Below are positions 50,413 through 58,311 of a stretch of DNA of 64,000 bases, one piece after another. Where the stretch lies: the NCBI GenBank assembly GCA_020637055.1, contig JACJWR010000002.1, forward strand, positions 124,001 through 188,000, written 5' to 3'. Below the pieces are notes generated by a model, which was given only the letters and a program-made list of their open reading frames with translations, did not search any database and had not been told where the DNA came from. The position numbers were made by a program, and so were the translations under genes. This DNA is from Actinomycetota bacterium. GTDB lineage: Bacteria; Actinomycetota; Actinomycetes; S36-B12; UBA10799. Each line of letters opens with the position of its first letter. Within the stretch, counting starts at the first letter, position 1.

Positions 50413-51441
50413 GTGGCCGAACTGTTCTATGACGACGATGCCGACCTCGCATTGATCCAGTCCAAGAAGGTGGCCGTGCTCGGCTACGGCTCGCAGGGCC
50501 ACGCCCACGCGCTGAGCCTGCGCGACTCGGGCGTCGACGTGCGGGTGGGCCTCAAGGCCGGCTCCAAGAGCGCAGCCAAAGCCGAGGCCGAAGGTCTGCG
50601 GGTCGTCGATCCGGCCACGGCTTGCGCTGAGGCGGATGTCATCGTGGTGCTCGTGCCCGACCCGGTGCAGCGCGACCTGTACACCGAGGCGATCGAGCCG
50701 AACCTCACCGCCGGCAAGGCGTTGCTGTTCGCGCACGGGTTCAACATCCGGTTCGGCTACATCGCGCCGCCGGACGACGTCGACGTCATCATGGTGGCGC
50801 CGAAGGGTCCCGGCCACCTCGTGCGTCGCGAGTACGCCGCCGGCCGCGGCGTGCCCGCGATCATCGCCGTGGAGCAGGACGCCACCGGCGAGGCCTGGGA
50901 TTTGGCCCTCTCGTACGCCAAGGCGATCGGCGCCCTGCGCGCCGGCGGCATCAAGACCACCTTCACCGAGGAGACCGAGACCGACTTGTTCGGTGAGCAG
51001 GCGGTGCTCTGCGGCGGCGCCTCGCAACTGGTGATGTACGGCTTCGAGACTCTGGTCGAGGCCGGGTACCAGCCGGAGGTCGCGTACTTCGAGTGCCTGC
51101 ACGAACTCAAGCTGATCGTCGACCTGATGTACGAGGGTGGCATCGCGAAACAGCGCTGGAGTGTGTCCGATACCGCTGAGTACGGCGACTACGTCTCCGG
51201 GCCGCGGGTGATCGACCCATCGGTGAAGGAGAACATGCGCGCCGTGCTCGCGGACATCCAGAACGGATCGTTCGCCGAGCGCTTCATCGGCGATCAAGAC
51301 GCAGGGGCGCCCGAGTTCCAGGCTCTCCGGGCGAAGGCTGAGACTCACCCGATCGAAGCCACCGGCCGCGAACTGCGCAAGCTCATGAGCTGGGTCGACT
51401 CCGGCGACGATGACTACACCGAAGGCACCGCCGCGCGCTGA
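50413..51441 (+). CDS. ilvC: Ketol-acid reductoisomerase (class I)
   Basis: 342-residue NADPH-dependent enzyme that isomerises and reduces acetolactate and acetohydroxybutyrate. The Rossmann loop is VAVLGYGSQGHAHALSLRDS (about residues 20-39). Metal-binding residues occur in the knotted C-terminal domain (ETDLFGEQAVLCGG, ECLHELKLIVDLMYEGG). The length fits class I. The GTG at 50413 has AGGAG 7 nt upstream; the longer frame from 50350 is not conserved. Confidence 0.96.
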   Translation: MAELFYDDDADLALIQSKKVAVLGYGSQGHAHALSLRDSGVDVRVGLKAGSKSAAKAEAEGLRVVDPATACAEADVIVVLVPDPVQRDLYTEAIEPNLTAGKALLFAHGFNIRFGYIAPPDDVDVIMVAPKGPGHLVRREYAAGRGVPAIIAVEQDATGEAWDLALSYAKAIGALRAGGIKTTFTEETETDLFGEQAVLCGGASQLVMYGFETLVEAGYQPEVAYFECLHELKLIVDLMYEGGIAKQRWSVSDTAEYGDYVSGPRVIDPSVKENMRAVLADIQNGSFAERFIGDQDAGAPEFQALRAKAETHPIEATGRELRKLMSWVDSGDDDYTEGTAAR

Positions 51442-51505
51442 CGGTGCGCCAACACCGACCCGTCATGAGGTGGCCGCGAGGTAGGCCGGCGTCCGGATCG
51501 CGGAC

Positions 51506-52756
51506 ATGATCCGGTTGCCGTCACCGCCCGCACCGGCGGATGGGGACGCCGCTGCCCAGTGGGTCCGCAGTCACCTCGGGGACCTGTGCTGCGACACGGC
51601 GACTGCCAGCCCCGCGTTCGTAGGCGGTCAGGCCGCCGCGGATCGTGCATTGTCGGAGTTCGACGTTCGCGGCTACGCCGCCGGCCGGAACGAAGTCTGG
51701 CCGGCGACTCGACGCGCCGCCTCCAAGCTGAGCCCCTACATCCGGCACGGCCTGCTGCCGCTGCCCCTGGTGTGGGAGCACGTGGAGTCGGGTCCTGGAA
51801 GGGACGTGGACAAGTTCCGCGAGGAATTGCTCTGGCAGGAATATGCCCGGCACCTCTACGCCAGGGTGGGTGCCGGGAACGCCCGGCCGCTGCGCTACGA
51901 ACCGCAGTCGACCGGCGTCGAATCAGTGTCCGATCTGCCCGACATGGCGTGCCTGCGGATGGTGACCGCCGAACTCGAATCCGACGGGTGGCTGGTGAAC
52001 CAGGCGCGGATGTGGTTCGCCTCCCACTGGACGGTGCGCAACGGCTGGGACTGGCGCCGCGGTGAGGACTACTTCTTCCGGCACCTTCTCGACGGCTCCC
52101 GTGCCGCGAACCGCTTGGGATGGCAGTGGACCGCCGGGATGGCCACCGGTAGGCCGTACGGCTTCTCGCAGTACCAGGTGCGCACCCGGGCGCCGGGGTT
52201 GTGCTCCACCTGCCAATTGCAGAGCCGCTGTCCGATCGGTTCGCGGCCCGAACCGGCCCCACTTGATCCCGTGCCCGAGGTGATTGTCGGTCCGGTGTCC
52301 GATGAACACGCGATGGCTATCGCGGGACCTCACCGGACGATATCCACCACCACACCGGAAGCCGTGTGGGTCACGGCGGAATCGATCGGCGCAGCCGATC
52401 CGGCCGTGCTGGCGAATCCGGCGCTCCCGGTGGTATTCGTGTTCGACGAGCCGATGCTGCGGCGTCTGCGGTTGAGCGGTAAGCGCCTGGTGTTCCTCGC
52501 CCAGTGTCTGGCCGATCTCGCAACGTGGCGTGACCTCGAGGTGTGGCGGGGCGATCCCGTCGAGGTGCTCGCCGGACGTGCACTCGCGGCGACTCACACA
52601 CCAGTTCCCGGTTGGCGGCGTCGCAGTGCTCGTCTGCTGCTCGCCCAGGTGCATCCATGGCCTTGGTTGGTCACCCCCGACAGCGGCAGCCTGGCGTCCT
52701 TCAGCACTTGGCGTCGACGGCTTCAGACCGTCCAACCGCGCCGCGCCCGGCGGTAG
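51506..52756 (+). CDS. Photolyase/cryptochrome-like protein with circularly permuted domains
   Basis: 416-residue flavoprotein. The FAD-binding helical domain comes first (about residues 40-245): KLSPYIRHGLL, LLWQEYARHLY, then WLVNQARMWFASHWTVRNG and AANRLGWQWTAGM. The alpha/beta photolyase domain, normally N-terminal, comes last (about 286-405): AVWVTAESIG, VVFVFDEPMLRRLRL, VFLAQCLADL, VWRGDPVEVL and a final FSTWRRRL. Between them lies GLCSTCQLQSRCP. Cys149, 233, 236 and 242 have a spacing similar to the [4Fe-4S] photolyases (one Cys about 85 residues before a C-x2-C pair). Repair or signalling activity is unproven. No ribosome site is evident before the ATG. The last 34 bp overlap the convergent CPBP gene. 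Confidence 0.72.
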   Translation: MIRLPSPPAPADGDAAAQWVRSHLGDLCCDTATASPAFVGGQAAADRALSEFDVRGYAAGRNEVWPATRRAASKLSPYIRHGLLPLPLVWEHVESGPGRDVDKFREELLWQEYARHLYARVGAGNARPLRYEPQSTGVESVSDLPDMACLRMVTAELESDGWLVNQARMWFASHWTVRNGWDWRRGEDYFFRHLLDGSRAANRLGWQWTAGMATGRPYGFSQYQVRTRAPGLCSTCQLQSRCPIGSRPEPAPLDPVPEVIVGPVSDEHAMAIAGPHRTISTTTPEAVWVTAESIGAADPAVLANPALPVVFVFDEPMLRRLRLSGKRLVFLAQCLADLATWRDLEVWRGDPVEVLAGRALAATHTPVPGWRRRSARLLLAQVHPWPWLVTPDSGSLASFSTWRRRLQTVQPRRARR

Positions 52757-53649
52757 TAGTACATCCCGGCCAGCACTGCCGCGATGGCGAGCAGCACGGT
52801 TAGCACGGCGCTGCCCTCCACGCCGAAGGATCCACCCGAGACCGTCGCCGAGGCCTCACCGGTGGGCGCCATGAACAGCAGCGAGTTGTTCATGCCTTGG
52901 CCGCTCACCGGGATACCCAATACGTTGCCCTGGCACCAATTCCAGCCGGCATGCCACCCGCACACCAGCCAGAGGGATCCCTGCCCCAGAGCCAGGTAGC
53001 CGAGGAAAATGCCGACGAGGATGATGTTCGCCAGCGCCACAATGCTGAAGTCGCCGGGGTTGGCCGCGTGGCTCACCCCGAAGAGTGCTGCCTGCAGAGC
53101 CATCGCCCATCCCAGCCGCATGCGCAGCGCCGAGGTCTGCAGCAGGAAACCGCGATACCAGATCTCCTCAGCGGAACCCTGGATCGCGAATCCGATCAGC
53201 AGCAGCGCGACCGCAGCCAGCGCCGCGAAGCCCGAGGTCGCCGCAGCAGGCGGTTCGGAGCGTCCATAGGCGCCCAACAGCACGAGGATCCCGGTCACTG
53301 CCGCCAGCGATGCGGCGCCGGTGACGATCCCGATGCCGAACCGGGCCCAACCGGCAGCGATCGGACCCAGGAAGCCGACGGAGGCGAAACTGCGACCCTC
53401 TTTGAATCGCAGCCAGGCGGCCAGTAGCAGGATTCCGGCCAAGAACGACCAGGTGAAGACGAGTTGGTAGGCCAGCGAGCCGGCTTCGAAGGCAAGTCCC
53501 GCACTGCCGACAAGTCCGGTGGCTAGTAGGGCTACGAGCACCACCAGGATGGCGCCCCACCAACTGGTCGGTCGCCTGCTGCCGCGTGCCGCGGTGACCA
53601 GCGGGCTGCGTAGGTCGGCTGTAGTGGCCGGTGGGTGCTGGACTGCCAT
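52723..53649 (-). CDS. CPBP family intramembrane glutamic endopeptidase (second copy)
   Basis: 308-residue membrane protein with about eight helices. The CPBP motifs are SAEEIWYRGFLLQ, LFGVSHAANPG and CGWHAGWNW, so all presumed catalytic residues are present. It differs from the copy at 46263-47105 in length and sequence, so the two are paralogues rather than a recent duplication. A soluble N-terminal tail of about 28 residues precedes the first helix. It is divergent from serA and its 3' end overlaps the photolyase-like gene by 34 bp. Confidence 0.82.
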   Translation of the reverse strand: MAVQHPPATTADLRSPLVTAARGSRRPTSWWGAILVVLVALLATGLVGSAGLAFEAGSLAYQLVFTWSFLAGILLLAAWLRFKEGRSFASVGFLGPIAAGWARFGIGIVTGAASLAAVTGILVLLGAYGRSEPPAAATSGFAALAAVALLLIGFAIQGSAEEIWYRGFLLQTSALRMRLGWAMALQAALFGVSHAANPGDFSIVALANIILVGIFLGYLALGQGSLWLVCGWHAGWNWCQGNVLGIPVSGQGMNNSLLFMAPTGEASATVSGGSFGVEGSAVLTVLLAIAAVLAGMYYYRRARRGWTV

Positions 53650-53756
53650 GCCGCGAAACTAGCAGCATGGTGGCCAAAGTCACCCCCGCTTCGGGATCAG
53701 CAGGAATGGTGCGCGGATACACTGGAAAGGCACACACCCACCTCATTGGAGCCTAC

Positions 53757-55340
53757 GTGTCGAAGCCAGTCGTCCTGATCGCCGAAGAACTCTCCCCAGC
53801 CACCATCTCAGCGCTCGGCCCGGACTTCGAGGTGCGCCACTGTGACGGCTCCGACCGCGCGGAACTGCTTCCCGCCATCGCCGATGTCGATGCGATTCTC
53901 ATTCGTTCGGCAACCAAAGTCGACGCTGAGGCCCTGGCGGCGGCCAAGAACCTCAAGGTGGTCGCCCGTGCTGGCGTCGGACTCGACAACGTCGATGTCT
54001 CCGAGGCCACCCAGCGCGGAGTCATGGTGGTCAACGCGCCGACCTCCAACATCGTCAGTGCGGCCGAACTCGCGGTCGGTCTGCTGATTGCCAGCGCTCG
54101 GAACATCAGTCCGGCGCATGCGGCGCTGCGTCAGGGGGAGTGGAAGCGTTCGAAGTACTCCGGCGTGGAACTGGCCGACAAAACCGTCGGCGTCGTCGGT
54201 CTGGGCAGGATCGGACTGCTGGTCGCCCAACGACTCAGCGCATTCGGCGTCAAACTGATCGCCTACGACCCCTTCGTGAGGCCGACCAGGGCCGCCCAAC
54301 TCGGCGTCAGGATGGTGGAACTCGACGAATTGCTCGAGCAGAGCGATTTCATCACCGTGCACCTGCCCAAGAACAAGGACACCCTCGGACTCATCGGCGA
54401 CGAGGCGCTGCGCAAGGTGAAGCCGACGGTGCACATCGTCAACGCCGCCCGAGGCGGAATCGTGGACGAGGCCGCCTTGTACGAGGCGCTGGTGGATGGG
54501 CGAGTGGCGGGAGCGGGTCTCGACGTCTACGCCAAAGAGCCCTGCACCGATTCGCCACTGTTCGGGTTGGACAACGTCGTGGCCACACCGCACCTCGGTG
54601 CTTCCACCGATGAGGCGCAGGAGAAGGCAGGTGTGGCGGTGGCCAAGTCCGTTCGTCAGGCGTTGGCCGGCCAGCTCGTGCCGGATGCCGTCAACGTTCG
54701 CGGCGGAGTCATCGCCGAGCCGGTGCGGCCGTTCCTCGACCTGACGGAGAACCTCGGCAGGCTGGCCACCGCCCTGGCGCCCGCCCCGGTGTCCCGGGTG
54801 GACGTCGAGGTGCTCGGCGAGTTGGCCGAATTCGACGTCAGCATCCTGGAGTTGGCGGCCGTGAAAGGCATGTTCTCGGTGCTCATCGACGAGCCCGTCA
54901 GCTACGTCAACGCACCGGTTCTGGCCGGCGATCGCGGCGTCGAAACCTCGCTGGCCACCGAAGGTGAATACGACGATCACCGCGCCCTGGTGAAGGTTGG
55001 CGTGTCGTGCTCGGACGGCTGCCGACTGTCGGTGGCGGGCACCGTGGTGGGCCTGCGCGACGAACCCAAGCTGGTGGAGATCGACGATGCTGCAGTGGAC
55101 GTGCCGGTCAGCGAGCACATGCTGGTGTTCCGCTATCCGGACAAGCCGGGTGTGGTGGGGATGGTCGGCGGAGGCCTCGGCGACGCCGGTGTGAACATCG
55201 CCAACATGCAGGTGAGCCGAACCGACGACGCCGTCACCATGGTGCTCAGCGTCGACTCGACCGTCAGCGACGACGTGGTGGAGACCATCGCGGCCGGCAT
55301 CGACGCCAGCATCGGTCGAGCCGTCGACCTCGCCGAATAG
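53757..55340 (+). CDS. serA: D-3-phosphoglycerate dehydrogenase
   Basis: 527-residue enzyme of serine synthesis, of the long type. The NAD loop VGVVGLGRIGLLVAQRL (about residues 143-159), the catalytic region ARGGIVDEAALYEAL and the His in PHLGASTDEAQEKAG are clear. An allosteric substrate-binding domain (about 315-450) and a C-terminal ACT domain (MLVFRYPDKPGVVGMVGGGL) follow, as in the mycobacterial enzyme. The GTG at 53757 has GGAG 6 nt upstream; TACACT at 53718-53723 is a good -10 candidate. The longer frame from 53631 overlaps the divergent gene. Confidence 0.95.
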   Translation: MSKPVVLIAEELSPATISALGPDFEVRHCDGSDRAELLPAIADVDAILIRSATKVDAEALAAAKNLKVVARAGVGLDNVDVSEATQRGVMVVNAPTSNIVSAAELAVGLLIASARNISPAHAALRQGEWKRSKYSGVELADKTVGVVGLGRIGLLVAQRLSAFGVKLIAYDPFVRPTRAAQLGVRMVELDELLEQSDFITVHLPKNKDTLGLIGDEALRKVKPTVHIVNAARGGIVDEAALYEALVDGRVAGAGLDVYAKEPCTDSPLFGLDNVVATPHLGASTDEAQEKAGVAVAKSVRQALAGQLVPDAVNVRGGVIAEPVRPFLDLTENLGRLATALAPAPVSRVDVEVLGELAEFDVSILELAAVKGMFSVLIDEPVSYVNAPVLAGDRGVETSLATEGEYDDHRALVKVGVSCSDGCRLSVAGTVVGLRDEPKLVEIDDAAVDVPVSEHMLVFRYPDKPGVVGMVGGGLGDAGVNIANMQVSRTDDAVTMVLSVDSTVSDDVVETIAAGIDASIGRAVDLAE

Positions 55341-55377
55341 CCCAACGGATCATGGGTCCCGGACCCTGGACGACCCG

Positions 55378-55791
55378 ATGACAGAGGCCGATGCCCGGCA
55401 CGCCACCGGCGAGCAGTTGGCACTGCTCGCTATGGGAGCCGACGTGCCGCCGGAGGTGGCCGCCCATGTCCGCCGATGCGGTCAGTGCACGCGCGAGGAG
55501 TCAATCGTGCGATCGCTGTTGAACGCCGACGGCCCAGATACGACGAATGTGAGAGACGACGATGAATCGAACGACGAGCCCCCGCCCGCTGCCCTTACTG
55601 CGATGGCCGACACCGCCCCGGGCCGGGACGCCGGCGACCCCGAATCGCCGGAGCCGGATCTGGACCCGTCCAGCGACACCCGCGGCGCCGAGCACACGGG
55701 CCGAAACCGGCCGGGGTTCAATCCACTGGTGGCGGCCCTCGTCATAGCTGTCGGCTTCGCCGTGGTCCTGCTGCTATTACTGAGGTCATGA
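55378..55791 (+). CDS. Small membrane protein with H-x3-C-x2-C zinc-finger-like motif
   Basis: 137-residue protein I do not recognise. The N-terminal part contains AAHVRRCGQCTREES (about residues 27-41), an H-x3-C-x2-C pattern as in zinc-binding anti-sigma domains. An acidic, Pro/Asp-rich linker (about 52-112) leads to a single C-terminal membrane helix (VAALVIAVGFAVVLLLLL). This layout matches anti-sigma factors in outline, but no sigma factor gene lies beside it. Its stop overlaps the next gene by 4 nt. It starts 38 nt after serA, so it may be read on the same transcript. Confidence 0.65.
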   Translation: MTEADARHATGEQLALLAMGADVPPEVAAHVRRCGQCTREESIVRSLLNADGPDTTNVRDDDESNDEPPPAALTAMADTAPGRDAGDPESPEPDLDPSSDTRGAEHTGRNRPGFNPLVAALVIAVGFAVVLLLLLRS

Positions 55792-56294
55792 CCCAGCCCG
55801 ACCGCGCGACTGCGCAGGCAACCAGCCCCCGACCAGCCCTGTACTTGATGATCGCCACGTATGTGGTTGGTGGCGTCGGAATCTTCCTCGGCTTCCGGGA
55901 ACTCTCCGCCGATCCGCCGTCCCTCTCGGTGGCCACCCTGCTGGCGGTCGGGGGCGCGGGCATCTTGTCCTTCGTGCGGCATTCGATCTTCCACGAATCC
56001 GATGCCGCCCGACTCGGGTGGGGGATCGGCCGACGGAACAATTTCCAGATCGAGGTCGGTCTGGCCAACCTCGCGTGGGGCCTGCTGGCCATTCTCGCGG
56101 TTGTGCTCGACTGGGGTCTGGCCGTGCAGGCGAGTTCCTTCTTGGTGTTCGGCTTCTACATCACCTCCGTCGGCATCATGCTCCTGCTGACCCCACCGGA
56201 CGATCGCACCCGGCCATGGCGCCAGGTGGTGCTGATGTGGGCATTCGGCATCATGCTGCTCTGGATCGGCTTCGCCGGCATGGCTGCGGCCTGA
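55788..56294 (+). CDS. Four-helix membrane protein (DUF6790-like)
   Basis: 168-residue integral membrane protein with four predicted helices (about residues 18-36, 48-63, 92-110 and 118-135, then a last one near 143-163). GRRNNFQIEVGLANLAWG contains a short conserved-looking E-x-G-x-AN motif similar to DUF6790 proteins. No catalytic motif is visible. The ATG overlaps the stop of the zinc-finger-like membrane protein, so the two are probably co-expressed. Function unknown. It converges on leuA across 74 bp. Confidence 0.65.
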   Translation: MTQPDRATAQATSPRPALYLMIATYVVGGVGIFLGFRELSADPPSLSVATLLAVGGAGILSFVRHSIFHESDAARLGWGIGRRNNFQIEVGLANLAWGLLAILAVVLDWGLAVQASSFLVFGFYITSVGIMLLLTPPDDRTRPWRQVVLMWAFGIMLLWIGFAGMAAA

Positions 56295-56368
56295 TCAACA
56301 GCCCCTGATCGAGCGCAGTAGGCGGGCCGCACGCCCACCCCTGCGGGCAGTCGTGCCGCCTCGCGTCG

Positions 56369-58102
56369 CTAGTGGTCGCGAAGGGCGCGGTTTGCCGCGC
56401 TGATCACTGCCCGGAGGCTCGCCGTCACGATCGACGAGGAAATCCCGACGCCCCACAGCAGCCGCCCGTCGACCGCACATTCGAGGTAGCTGGCGGCCTT
56501 CGCGTCCCCGCCCGCCGAGAGGGCATGTTCGGCGTAGTCGAGCACCCGGACATCGACGCCGTGGACTGCCAATGCGTTGCAGAAGGCCGCGATCGGACCG
56601 TTCCCGTCGCCCACCAGCGTGACGGTCTCCTCGCCGTCCAGCACCCTTGCCACCACGTGGCTCTCGCCCTCGGAGACGCTTGACAGTTCGTAGTCCAGCA
56701 GTTTGAACCGGCCCCAGCGGGTGGGTCCGTCGGGCAGGTACTCGTCGCCGAAGATGCTGCGCATCTGCTCCGGGGTCACCTCGCCGCCGGCATCGTCGGT
56801 GACGTGCTGGATCACCTGGGAGAACTCGATCTGCAGCCTGCGCGGCAGTTCGAGATTGTGTTCGGTGCGCATGATGTAGGCCACTCCGCCCTTGCCGGAC
56901 TGCGAGTTGACCCTGATCACGGCCTCGTAGGTGCGGCCGACGTCTTTCGGATCGATCGGCAGGTAGGGAACTTCCCAACGGAAGTCGTCGACCTCCGATC
57001 CGGCCGCAGCGGCATCGCTCGCCATCGCCTTGAGGCCCTTGTTGATCGCGTCCTGGTGTGATCCGGAGAACGCGGTGTAGACCAGGTCGCCACCGTACGG
57101 GTGACGCTCGTGGACGGGCAGTTGATTGCAGTATTCGACCGTGCGCCGGATGCCGTCGATGTCGGAGAGGTCGAGTTGCGGGTCGATGCCCTGGCTGAAC
57201 AGGTTGAGTCCGAGCGTCACCAGACAGACGTTGCCGGTGCGTTCGCCGTTGCCGAAGAGGCAACCCTCGATTCGATCCGCACCTGCCGCGAACCCGAGTT
57301 CGGCCGCGGCCACCGCGGTGCCCCGGTCGTTGTGCGGGTGCAGGCTCAGCACGATCGAGTCCCGGCGCTCGAGATTCCGATGCATCCACTCGATCGCATC
57401 GGCGTAGACATTGGGGGTGGCCATCTCCACCGTGGCCGGCAGGTTGATGATCGCCTTTCGGTCCGGGGTCGGCTGCCACACCTCGGTGACGGCGTTGCAC
57501 ACGTCGACTGCGAACTCCAATTCGGTGCCGGTGAAACTCTCCGGCGAATATTCGAAGAAGACCTCCGTGTCCGGCACCGTGTCGGCGTACTTGAGGCACA
57601 ACTGCGCCCCGTGCACGGCGATGTCCTTGATGCCGTCGGTGTCGAGGCCGAACACCACGCGGCGCTGCAGCGTCGAGGTCGAGTTGTAGAGGTGCACGAT
57701 CGCCTGCCGGGCACCGCGGATGGCTTCGAAGGTCCGCGCGATCAGGTGATCGCGCGACTGCGTCAACACCTGGATCACGACATCGTCGGGGATGAGGTCG
57801 GATTCGATCAGGTCGCGCACGAAGTCGAAGTCGGTCTGGCTGGCAGAGGGGAACCCGACTTCGATCTCCTTGAAGCCCATGGACACCAGCAACTCGAACA
57901 TCCGTCGCTTGCGGGCCGGCGACATGGGGTCGATCAGCGCCTGGTTGCCATCGCGCAGATCGACGGCACACCAGCGGGGAGCGTGATCGATGACCCGGTC
58001 GGGCCAGGTCCGGTCGCGGAGGGCTACGGGCGGGAAGGGGGCATAACGCCGGAAGGCCATGCCGGAGGGTTGCTGGGCGTTACGGTCGTCGTAGGTGGTC
58101 AC
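56369..58102 (-). CDS. leuA: 2-Isopropylmalate synthase
   Basis: 577-residue enzyme that condenses 2-ketoisovalerate with acetyl-CoA, the committed step to leucine. The catalytic TIM barrel has CAVDLRDGNQALIDPMS (about residues 45-61), SLHPHNDRGTAVAAAELG (metal-binding HxH, about 251-268) and GCLFGNGERTGN. The C-terminal LeuA dimerisation domain (about 440-577) holds the leucine feedback site. The GTG start has AGGAG 5 nt upstream. It is preceded by a leucine-rich leader peptide and a structured leader that may sequester the ribosome site. It is divergent from leuB. Confidence 0.96.
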   Translation of the reverse strand: MTTYDDRNAQQPSGMAFRRYAPFPPVALRDRTWPDRVIDHAPRWCAVDLRDGNQALIDPMSPARKRRMFELLVSMGFKEIEVGFPSASQTDFDFVRDLIESDLIPDDVVIQVLTQSRDHLIARTFEAIRGARQAIVHLYNSTSTLQRRVVFGLDTDGIKDIAVHGAQLCLKYADTVPDTEVFFEYSPESFTGTELEFAVDVCNAVTEVWQPTPDRKAIINLPATVEMATPNVYADAIEWMHRNLERRDSIVLSLHPHNDRGTAVAAAELGFAAGADRIEGCLFGNGERTGNVCLVTLGLNLFSQGIDPQLDLSDIDGIRRTVEYCNQLPVHERHPYGGDLVYTAFSGSHQDAINKGLKAMASDAAAAGSEVDDFRWEVPYLPIDPKDVGRTYEAVIRVNSQSGKGGVAYIMRTEHNLELPRRLQIEFSQVIQHVTDDAGGEVTPEQMRSIFGDEYLPDGPTRWGRFKLLDYELSSVSEGESHVVARVLDGEETVTLVGDGNGPIAAFCNALAVHGVDVRVLDYAEHALSAGGDAKAASYLECAVDGRLLWGVGISSSIVTASLRAVISAANRALRDH

Positions 58103-58107
58103 TGCTT

Positions 58108-58185
58108 CTCCTGGGTAGTGAAGGCTGAGGCCCGGCGCACAGGAGGCTCCGCGACGAGGGGGCCGGTTGTCAGGCCTCGCCGCGG
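58108..58185 (-). promoter_or_regulatory. leuA leader RNA with alternative pairings over the ribosome site
   Basis: On the minus strand, CTCCTG (58145-58140) is complementary to the leuA ribosome site CAGGAG (58113-58108). CCTCGTCGCGG (58159-58149) pairs with CCGCGGCGAGG (58185-58175) inside the leader peptide gene, 11 bp with one G-U. GAGGC (58178-58174) can pair with GCCTC (58147-58143), which overlaps the ribosome-site blocker. These structures exclude one another, so leader translation could switch leuA on or off. No T-tract is present, so control would be at translation or Rho. Confidence 0.5.
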
Positions 58186-58211
58186 CGACGAAGAAGCAGG
58201 CTGTGCAACAT
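58170..58211 (-). CDS. Leucine-rich leader peptide of leuA
   Basis: A 13-residue open frame, MLHSLLLRRRGEA, with four Leu codons (TTG, CTG, CTT, CTT) among the first seven. It ends 68 nt before the leuA GTG. CTT and TTG are uncommon in this GC-rich window, which suits a leucine sensor. A TAGTTT box on the minus strand (58226-58221) lies 9 nt upstream and may be the promoter. Leader peptides of this kind precede leuA in other actinobacteria. Its role is inferred. Confidence 0.7.
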   Translation of the reverse strand: MLHSLLLRRRGEA

Positions 58212-58311
58212 AGTGGTCCAAAACTACCAGGCGTCGGCAGAAACTGCCGTGCACACCCGCAGTAGCCGCACCATCGACGGCTGGGCGTGCCCCGCCCACT
58301 ACCCTAGATCC

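Noticed and set aside
56295..57971. 558-codon open frame antisense-frame within leuA
   Set aside because: It is a shifted frame of leuA, extremely Arg/Pro-rich, while leuA has all family motifs.
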